Origin: Methanomassiliicoccus sp. UBA386
Lineage (GTDB): Archaea > Thermoplasmatota > Thermoplasmata > Methanomassiliicoccales > Methanomassiliicoccaceae
Assembly (NCBI GenBank): GCA_002498285.1
Contig: DAGU01000085.1
Span: forward strand, 67,158 to 78,360
DNA length: 11,203 nucleotides
Direction: 5' to 3'
In this document: positions 5,754 to 11,203 of the stretch, one piece after another
Numbering within the stretch: the stretch's first letter is position 1
How the letters are laid out: the number at the start of each line of letters is the position of its first letter
The notes under the pieces: generated by a model
The model's input: the letters and a program-made list of their open reading frames with translations, nothing else
What the model was told of the DNA's origin: nothing
Database searches by the model: none
Made by a program: the position numbers and the translations under genes

Positions 5754-7427
5754 ATGGCCGACGCCTTCCTCCTCTCCCTCCCCCTGGCCGCCGCCATAGT
5801 GGTGTCCCTGACGCTGGCGGGAATCGCCTGGCGGAGGAGCGTAAGGAGGGTGCGGAAGCTCTTCATCCTGATGTGCCTGTCCCTGGCCTTCCTGTCGGCG
5901 ACCTACTGGATGGAGCTTTCATCCAACACCCTGGAGGGAAAGCTGTTCTGGAACGGTCTGGAGTACATCGTGAACGTATCGCTCCCGCCCATCTTCCTGA
6001 TGTACACCTATACCTTTCTGGGCCGGAGGGAGATCAAACGGCGAAGCGCCCTGTCGCTCTTGTTCATCGTGCCGGCGCTCGCCCTCGTGCTGGTGTGGAC
6101 GAACGATCTTCACAATCTTTTCTACACCAGCGTGGGGCTGCCCGATGAGCCGTTCTCCGCCTTCGACCATACCTATGGCGTAGGGTTCGCCGTCTATTCC
6201 GCCTACTCCCTGGGACTGCTGCTCATCTGCGTGCTCGCCCTGGCGTACGCCTACCTTCGCTCTTCGAGAATGCATCGCCGCCAGATCATGCCGGTGCTGG
6301 TGGCGTCGCTCATTCCCATCGTGGCGCTGGCGTTCGGCCTTCCCGAGGTCCCCGTATCGCTGACGTACTACTTCGTGGTCGGCTTCACCGCCGCGGTGGC
6401 GCTGCTGTTCATCGGCTCCTTCAAGTTCGAGCTGTTCGACGTCGTCCCCCTGGCCCTCGAGGGTATCATCAATGCGGTGGACGACGGCATCGTCGTCATC
6501 GACCCTGGGGGCCGGATGCTGTTCGTGAACGACCTGCTGCTCAAGCGAGTGGGAAGGAGCGAGAGGGAGACGTACGCCATGCCGCTGTCCGTCCTCTCGC
6601 CTGAACTGGCGGAGCGGCTGGAGGAGGCGCGGGGCGGAAAGACGGTGGACCTGTCCCTGCCGGGGGGCGATTCGATCTATCAGGTCAGGGCCACCCCCAT
6701 CCTGGACAGCGGGGGCTCGCTGACCAGCGAGCTGCTTACACTGCGAGATATCACCGAAGAGAGGATGGCCAGCGAACGGCTGCGCGAGGTCAACGTGAAG
6801 CTGTCGCTGCTGGCGTCGGTCACCCGGCATGACATCCTCAACCAGCTGACCATCATCCGCGGCTACGGCGAGCTGTTGGCCCGCGGGCGGGCGGAGGAAT
6901 CGTCATGCGAGGAGTACGGCCAAAGGATCGCCTCGGCGGGGGCGTCCATCGAGCGGCAGCTGCGCTTCGCCAGGGACTATCATGACCTGGGGAAGGAGGC
7001 CCCGCGGTGGCAGACGGCCCGGAAGGTCGTGTCAAGGGGAAGGGAGCTGGGCCTGGGAAGCGAGCTTGAGGTGAACACCAACCTGGATGCCATTGAGCTG
7101 CTGGCCGATCCCCTGCTCTACAGGGTGTTCAGCATCCTGCTGGACAACACGGTGAGGCATGGCGTCCATGCCACCAAGGCGGACATAGGGTACGAGGTGG
7201 AGGAAGAGAGCGTCAGCATCGTGTACCGGGACAACGGCATCGGCGTGGCCCCCGAAGAAAAGGAGCGCATATTCGATATGGGGTACGGCAAGGGAGGCGG
7301 CCTGGGACTCCACCTGGCGCGGGAGATCCTGGAGACGTCCGGGATGCACGTCCGCGAGAACGGCAAGCCTGGCGAGGGCGCCCGCTTCGAGATCACGGTG
7401 CCGGCGGGCCGGTGGCGCCAGAGATGA
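5754..7427 (+). CDS. Sensor histidine kinase with N-terminal 7TM and PAS domains
   Basis: A 557-residue membrane sensor kinase. Seven hydrophobic helices (about 5-25, 36-54, 71-89, 99-116, 143-168, 179-196, 201-222) resemble the 7TM sensor region found in archaeal and some bacterial kinases. A PAS domain follows (about 236-345, with GIVVIDPGGRMLFVND). The H-box is RHDILNQLTIIRGYGELL with phospho-acceptor His359, the form typical of archaeal kinases. The ATPase core has Asn465 in LLDNTVRHG (N-box), D493-N-G-I-G (G1) and G512-K-G-G-G-L-G (G2), so all catalytic motifs look intact. The frame is open 43 codons further upstream to a GTG, but that part is T-rich and lacks conserved features; ATG 5754 sits at the leaderless distance from a TATA box. 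No response regulator is adjacent, so the partner and signal are unknown. Confidence 0.88.
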   Translation: MADAFLLSLPLAAAIVVSLTLAGIAWRRSVRRVRKLFILMCLSLAFLSATYWMELSSNTLEGKLFWNGLEYIVNVSLPPIFLMYTYTFLGRREIKRRSALSLLFIVPALALVLVWTNDLHNLFYTSVGLPDEPFSAFDHTYGVGFAVYSAYSLGLLLICVLALAYAYLRSSRMHRRQIMPVLVASLIPIVALAFGLPEVPVSLTYYFVVGFTAAVALLFIGSFKFELFDVVPLALEGIINAVDDGIVVIDPGGRMLFVNDLLLKRVGRSERETYAMPLSVLSPELAERLEEARGGKTVDLSLPGGDSIYQVRATPILDSGGSLTSELLTLRDITEERMASERLREVNVKLSLLASVTRHDILNQLTIIRGYGELLARGRAEESSCEEYGQRIASAGASIERQLRFARDYHDLGKEAPRWQTARKVVSRGRELGLGSELEVNTNLDAIELLADPLLYRVFSILLDNTVRHGVHATKADIGYEVEEESVSIVYRDNGIGVAPEEKERIFDMGYGKGGGLGLHLAREILETSGMHVRENGKPGEGARFEITVPAGRWRQR

Positions 7428-7428
7428 C

Positions 7429-7917
7429 CTATCGTCCGAGGCGGCCCTTCATGTAGGGCACCAGGCCGCCCTCCTCAAGGACCTCCAGCAGGAAGTCGGG
7501 CAGCGGGTCGAAGCGCACGCAGCCGCCGGTGTCGAGATTTCGCATGGTGCCGGCAGCGAGGTCGATCTCCGCCCTGTCGCCCGTATTGAACATGCCCGCC
7601 GCGTCGCACATGATGACCGGCAGGCCGACGTTGATGCAGTTGCGGTAGAAGATGCGGGCGAACGACCTGGCCACCACGGCGCCGATGCCGGCAGCCTTCA
7701 GCGCCAGGGGCGCCTGCTCCCTCGACGAGCCGCAGCCGAAGTTCCTGCCGGCCACGATGATGTCTCCCTCCCTCACCGACGATGCGAAGGAGGGGTCGAT
7801 GTCCTCCATGGCATGGGCGGCCAGGCTGGCCGCGTTGTAATCATCCAGGTACCTTCCGGGAATGATCAGGTCCGTGTTGACGTGGTCCCCGTACTTCCAC
7901 ACTCTTCCGCTTGCCAT
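7429..7917 (-). CDS. leuD: 3-isopropylmalate dehydratase small subunit (LeuD/HacB family)
   Basis: A 162-residue swivel-domain subunit of an aconitase-superfamily hydro-lyase. It partners the LeuC subunit to isomerise 2-isopropylmalate to 3-isopropylmalate in leucine synthesis. Landmarks are DHVNTDLIIPGRYL (11-24), GRNFGCGSSREQAP (57-70), RSFARIFYRNCINVGLP (84-100) and EEGGLVPYMK near the end. In the substrate-recognition loop, where methanogen homoaconitase has YLRT with a substrate-binding Arg, this protein has YLDD (23-26), so Asp25 stands in for that Arg. This favours isopropylmalate over homocitrate-type substrates but does not settle it. GGAGG at 7925-7929, inside the end of leuC, gives a good start at ATG 7917. 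The TAG stop lies one base from the convergent kinase stop. Confidence 0.9.
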   Translation of the reverse strand: MASGRVWKYGDHVNTDLIIPGRYLDDYNAASLAAHAMEDIDPSFASSVREGDIIVAGRNFGCGSSREQAPLALKAAGIGAVVARSFARIFYRNCINVGLPVIMCDAAGMFNTGDRAEIDLAAGTMRNLDTGGCVRFDPLPDFLLEVLEEGGLVPYMKGRLGR

Positions 7918-7918
7918 C

Positions 7919-9175
7919 TCACAGCCTCCGGGGGTCCGATATCTCTCCCCTTATAGCGCTGGCCGCCACCGTGTCCGGGGATGCCAGGAACACCTCGGCC
8001 GAGGGCGAGCCCATCCGTCCCCGGAAGTTGCGATTGGTCGTTGAGATGCATCTCTCCCCCGCGGCCAGGAGCCCCTGGTGTCCGCCCAGGCAGGGCCCGC
8101 AGCCCGGGTTGACTATCACCGCCCCGGACGATGCCAATGAGGCGAGCATGCCGCGCTCCGCCGCCTCGATGTAGATCTCCCGGGAGGCCGGCACCACGAT
8201 GAACCGCACGTCCCGATGGACCTTGCGGCCGCGCAGCACCGCCTCGGCCGCCTCCAGGTCCTCCAGCCGGCCGTTGGTGCACGAGCCCAGGACGGCCTGG
8301 TCGATCCTCGTCCCCTCGACCTCGGTCACATCGCAGACGTTGTCGACCTGGTGCGGGCATGCCACCTGCGGGGCCAGGGAGGAGACGTCGAACTCCGCCT
8401 CCTCCTCCGGGACAGCGTTCTGTCCGTAATCGGCGGCTATGCCGCTCCATCCCGGAACGCGGGCGGCCAGCCACCTGTCGGTGGTGGCATCGGGAAAGCA
8501 CACGCCGGCCTTGGCGCCCATCTCTATGCTCATGTTGCTCAGCACCATGCGCGATGCGATGGACATCGCGTCCACCGTGCTGCCGGTGAACTCCACGCAT
8601 CGGTAGTCCGCCCCGTCCGCGCCGAGCTGCCCGATGATGTTCAGTATGACATCCTTGGAGCGCACGCGCGTCCCCAGCCTTCCCCGTATGCGCAGGCGCA
8701 GCGTCTCCGGCACCCTCATCCAGATCTTTCCCGTGGCCCACACCGAGGCCATCTCGGTCGCGCCGATGCCGGTGGAGAACGCTCCCAGCGCCCCATAGGT
8801 GGTGGTGTGGGAGTCGGAGCCAACGATGAGCATGTCCGGACGCACATGCCCCTTCTCAGGAAGCACCTGATGGCATATCCCCTCGCCCATGTCGTAGAAG
8901 TTGGGCAGTCCGGCGCCTCGGGCGAAGGAGCGCACCTCCCGGTGCGACTCGGCCGTCTTGATGGTGTTGGCCGGGACCCGGTGATCGAAGAGGACCACCA
9001 CCTTGGAGGGGTCCCATATCCTCTCCGCACCGATCTCGCGGAATGAAGACAGGACCAGGGCGGAGTTCTCATGCGACATGGCCAGGTCCACCTTGGCCTG
9101 CACGATGTCGCCGGTCGCCACGTTCCTTCCGCTGGCACGGGACAGGACCCTCTGGGCGAAGGTCATGGAGCTCAT
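7919..9175 (-). CDS. leuC: 3-isopropylmalate dehydratase large subunit (LeuC/HacA family)
   Basis: A 418-residue catalytic subunit carrying the [4Fe-4S] cluster. The expected cluster ligands are Cys299 in GSCTNG and Cys359 and Cys362 in NPGCGPCLGG. Other aconitase-family motifs are DHRVPAN (64-70), GSDSHTTTYGALGAFSTGIG (119-138) and EMGAKAGVCFPD (218-229). Length fits the archaeal and thermophile-type LeuC/HacA of about 415-430 residues rather than the longer enterobacterial form. The first ATG (9175) lies 26 bases from a TATA-like element and has AGGGG just upstream; the in-frame ATG at 9166 is an alternative. Its stop is one base from the leuD start, so the two subunits are translationally coupled. 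Homoaconitase activity for coenzyme B synthesis is possible if the organism is a methanogen, but less likely from the LeuD loop. Confidence 0.9.
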   Translation of the reverse strand: MSSMTFAQRVLSRASGRNVATGDIVQAKVDLAMSHENSALVLSSFREIGAERIWDPSKVVVLFDHRVPANTIKTAESHREVRSFARGAGLPNFYDMGEGICHQVLPEKGHVRPDMLIVGSDSHTTTYGALGAFSTGIGATEMASVWATGKIWMRVPETLRLRIRGRLGTRVRSKDVILNIIGQLGADGADYRCVEFTGSTVDAMSIASRMVLSNMSIEMGAKAGVCFPDATTDRWLAARVPGWSGIAADYGQNAVPEEEAEFDVSSLAPQVACPHQVDNVCDVTEVEGTRIDQAVLGSCTNGRLEDLEAAEAVLRGRKVHRDVRFIVVPASREIYIEAAERGMLASLASSGAVIVNPGCGPCLGGHQGLLAAGERCISTTNRNFRGRMGSPSAEVFLASPDTVAASAIRGEISDPRRL

Positions 9176-9195
9176 GCCCCTGACAGCCTCTCGGG

Positions 9196-9207
9196 GGGAT
9201 AAATCCC
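9196..9207 (-). promoter_or_regulatory. Probable leuC promoter within a palindrome
   Basis: The minus strand reads GGGATTTATCCC, a TATA-like core framed by a 5+2+5 inverted repeat and centred 26 bases before ATG 9175. It would yield a leaderless leuC transcript. The symmetry could let a repressor compete directly with TBP. Similar (A/T)TAAATCC elements on the plus strand occur at 9322-9329 and 9387-9394, so other start sites are possible. I see no gene in 9176-9474. Confidence 0.45.
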
Positions 9208-9424
9208 TGTCGGGGTCGTCGCGGAACGCAGTGGAGACCTTCGCTCCCCCCGTCGCCTCGCCGGCGGACGCTCAGCATCCTGCCGGCCGCCGGCCCCGGG
9301 GCCATTGTTTCGTTCATCGCAATAAATCCAGGTCCTTTTCGGCCCCTTGACCGATGCTAATCGTAACACCGTCGGGACAATTCACATTAAATCCACAATC
9401 GTCGTAGTTGAACTTCGATAAACC

Positions 9425-9432
9425 TTTATATT
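9425..9432 (+). promoter_or_regulatory. TATA box of the acetyl-CoA synthetase gene
   Basis: TTTATATT predicts transcription start near 9454, giving a leader of about 20 bases that contains AGGAG at 9462-9466, eight bases before ATG 9475. Two copies of ACAATTCA (9377-9384 and 9438-9445) flank this element and may be regulatory. Confidence 0.65.
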
Positions 9433-9474
9433 GACCTACAATTCATCTTTTCCGTACGAACAGGAGCGTATGGA

Positions 9475-11193
9475 ATGGAGGGTTACATACCGCCAACATC
9501 AGCCGGAAATCTCCAGGACTACGAGGTCGCCAGCAAGGAGTTCACCTGGGCGTCCGTGGACAAGGAGTTCGACTGGTCCAAGGGCTCGGTCTACAACGTC
9601 GCGTATGAGGCGATAGACCGACACGCCCTGAACTGGAGGAAGAACAAGATCGCCCTGTACTCGATCAACGCCGAGAGAGAGGTGCAGAAGTACACCTTCG
9701 GGGAGTTGTCCCGTATCAGCAGCCGGGTCGCCAGCGGCCTGACCAAGCTGGGAGCCAAGAAGGGAGACCGCATCTTCGTCTACCTGGACCGGACGTCCGA
9801 GCTGTACATGGCCATGATGGGCATCGTCAAGATGGGGGGCATAGCCGGCCCCCTGTTCTCGGCCCTGGGGCCTGAAGCGGTAAAGGACCGCGCCCTCGAC
9901 TCGGGCACCAACATCATCATCACCTCGCAGTACCTGTATGAGCGGCTGCTGCCAATACTGGACGATCTGGCCGATCTCCGGAAGATCGTCATCGTGGGCG
10001 CATCGGGGGACATGGATGAGAACTGCGTCAGCTTCGATGATCTCCTGGAGTCAGGAGACCCCAATTTCCAGGCGATCAACATGGCGCCCACCGACCCCTA
10101 TATCATACACTACACGTCCGGCTCCACCGGCAAGCCCAAGGGCGTGCTGCTCGGCCATCGCGCAATGGTGCAGCAGTGCATCACCTCCCGATGGGTTCTC
10201 GACCTCAGGGAGGAGGACACCTACTGGTGCACCGCCGACCCCGGATGGGTCACCGGCACGTCGTACGGCATCTTCGGGCCGTGGTATCTGGGCACGTCGA
10301 TCGTTTCCTATGAGGGCCGCTTCGACGCCCGGACCTGGTATGATATCCTGCAGCGCTACGGCGTCACCGTGTGGTACACCGCTCCGACGGCGCTTCGCAT
10401 GCTGATGCGGGCGGGCGACGACCTGGTCAAGGAGTTTGACCTGGAGAGGGTGCGCCACATATGCTCGGTCGGGGAGCCGCTGAACGCCGAGGTGGTCCGC
10501 TGGGCCATGCGGACGATGAACAGGCGCATACACGACACGTGGTGGCAGACCGAGACGGGCGCCCACCTCATATGCAACTACCCGTGCATGACCATCCGCC
10601 CCGGCTCCATGGGGAAGCCCATCCCGGGGGTCATCGCGGGAGTGGTGGACGAGGAGGGGAACGAGGTCCCGCCCGGGACCGAGGGCTACCTTGCGCTTCG
10701 GCCAGGCTGGCCGTCCATGATGCTGGGCATCTACCGCAACACGCCTCGCTTCAAGGAGTACTTCCGCATCCCGGGCTGGTACATCGCGGGCGACCAGGCC
10801 TACCGCGACGAGGACGGCTACTTCTGGTTCATGGGCCGCGCCGATGACGTCATCAAGACCTCCGGCGAGCGCCTTGGACCGTTCGAGGTGGAGTCGGCCC
10901 TCATCGAGCACTCGGCGGTGGCGGAGGCGGGCGTGATCGGAAAGCCGGACGAGCTGAGGGGCGAGATCGTGAAGGCCTTCATCACCCTCCGGCCGGGCTA
11001 TAAGCCCACCGAGGAGCTGAAGGAGGATATCACCAAGTTCGTCAAGACAAGGCTGGCCTACTATGCCTATCCCCGGGAGATCGAGTTCGTCGAGTCGCTT
11101 CCAAAGACCCGCTCGGGCAAGATCATGCGGCGGGTGCTGAAGGCAAAGGAGCTGGGCCAGCCGCTGGGCGACCTGTCCACCCTGGATGACTGA
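9475..11193 (+). CDS. acsA: Acetyl-CoA synthetase, AMP-forming, short form
   Basis: A 572-residue adenylate-forming enzyme that converts acetate, ATP and CoA to acetyl-CoA, AMP and pyrophosphate in the cytoplasm. Motifs in order are YTSGSTGKPKG (213-223, phosphate-binding loop), WWQTETG (356-362), YIAGD (436-440), WFMGRADDVIKTSGERLGPF (451-470, hinge region) and KTRSGKIMRR (544-553) with catalytic Lys549, the residue often acetylated in this family. The Trp in WWQTETG is the residue that restricts the acyl pocket to acetate in Acs enzymes. Length matches the approximately 570-residue AcsA type known from Bacillus rather than the approximately 650-residue Acs. AGGAG at 9462-9466 selects ATG 9475 over the out-of-frame ATG at 9470. 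The likely role is acetate assimilation; propionate or another short acyl substrate remains possible. Confidence 0.92.
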   Translation: MEGYIPPTSAGNLQDYEVASKEFTWASVDKEFDWSKGSVYNVAYEAIDRHALNWRKNKIALYSINAEREVQKYTFGELSRISSRVASGLTKLGAKKGDRIFVYLDRTSELYMAMMGIVKMGGIAGPLFSALGPEAVKDRALDSGTNIIITSQYLYERLLPILDDLADLRKIVIVGASGDMDENCVSFDDLLESGDPNFQAINMAPTDPYIIHYTSGSTGKPKGVLLGHRAMVQQCITSRWVLDLREEDTYWCTADPGWVTGTSYGIFGPWYLGTSIVSYEGRFDARTWYDILQRYGVTVWYTAPTALRMLMRAGDDLVKEFDLERVRHICSVGEPLNAEVVRWAMRTMNRRIHDTWWQTETGAHLICNYPCMTIRPGSMGKPIPGVIAGVVDEEGNEVPPGTEGYLALRPGWPSMMLGIYRNTPRFKEYFRIPGWYIAGDQAYRDEDGYFWFMGRADDVIKTSGERLGPFEVESALIEHSAVAEAGVIGKPDELRGEIVKAFITLRPGYKPTEELKEDITKFVKTRLAYYAYPREIEFVESLPKTRSGKIMRRVLKAKELGQPLGDLSTLDD

Positions 11194-11203
11194 AACCCTT
11201 TCC

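Noticed and set aside
5919..6830. A 303-codon minus-strand frame opposite the kinase gene
   Set aside because: It is a shadow of the kinase frame, with low-complexity Gln/His/Gly-rich content and no conserved motifs.
9354..9407. A 17-codon plus-strand frame upstream of acs, considered as a leader peptide
   Set aside because: There is no promoter or ribosome-binding site before it and no run of leucine codons or attenuator hairpin after it.

Overview
The window looks like ordinary chromosomal DNA from a high-GC archaeon, most likely Thermoplasmatota and perhaps close to Methanomassiliicoccales. The archaeal call is firm. It rests on a single-chain replication protein A with its partner protein, RNA polymerase subunit K next to archaeal-type ribosomal protein S2, an archaeal-style histidine kinase H-box, and TATA boxes about 25 bases upstream of transcript starts, several apparently leaderless. 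The order-level guess is inference from GC-rich codon use and gene content.

Layout. 72-422 (minus): a small DUF134 DNA-binding protein. Its TATA box lies between two related 16-bp palindromic sites, a likely autoregulatory operator. 644-2874 (plus): a two-gene RPA operon (rpa and an RPA-associated protein) with a one-base stop/start overlap, ending in a hairpin plus T-tract. 2901-5491 (minus): rpoK, rpsB, a MEMO-family protein and an unrecognised zinc-ribbon membrane protein. rpoK-rpsB share a promoter; the MEMO and membrane protein genes are tightly coupled and may also have their own promoter. 5754-7427 (plus): an orphan sensor histidine kinase with seven membrane helices, a PAS domain and a kinase core, divergent from rpoK. 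7429-9175 (minus): leuC-leuD, the two subunits of an isopropylmalate dehydratase-type hydro-lyase, one base apart and meeting the kinase gene tail-to-tail with one base between. 9475-11193 (plus): a short-form AMP-forming acetyl-CoA synthetase, divergent from leuC.

How the genes work together. The genes cover information processing (RPA, RpoK, S2), leucine-type branched chain synthesis (LeuCD) and acetate activation to acetyl-CoA (Acs). Acetyl-CoA is the co-substrate for making isopropylmalate, so the divergent acs and leuCD promoters could be co-regulated, though nothing proves this. I see no CRISPR array, mobile element, rRNA or tRNA. The least explained items are the DUF134 operator pair, the duplicated membrane protein beside MEMO, the repeats upstream of the kinase, and the repeats in the leuC-acs intergenic region. 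I found no clearly novel multi-gene system.
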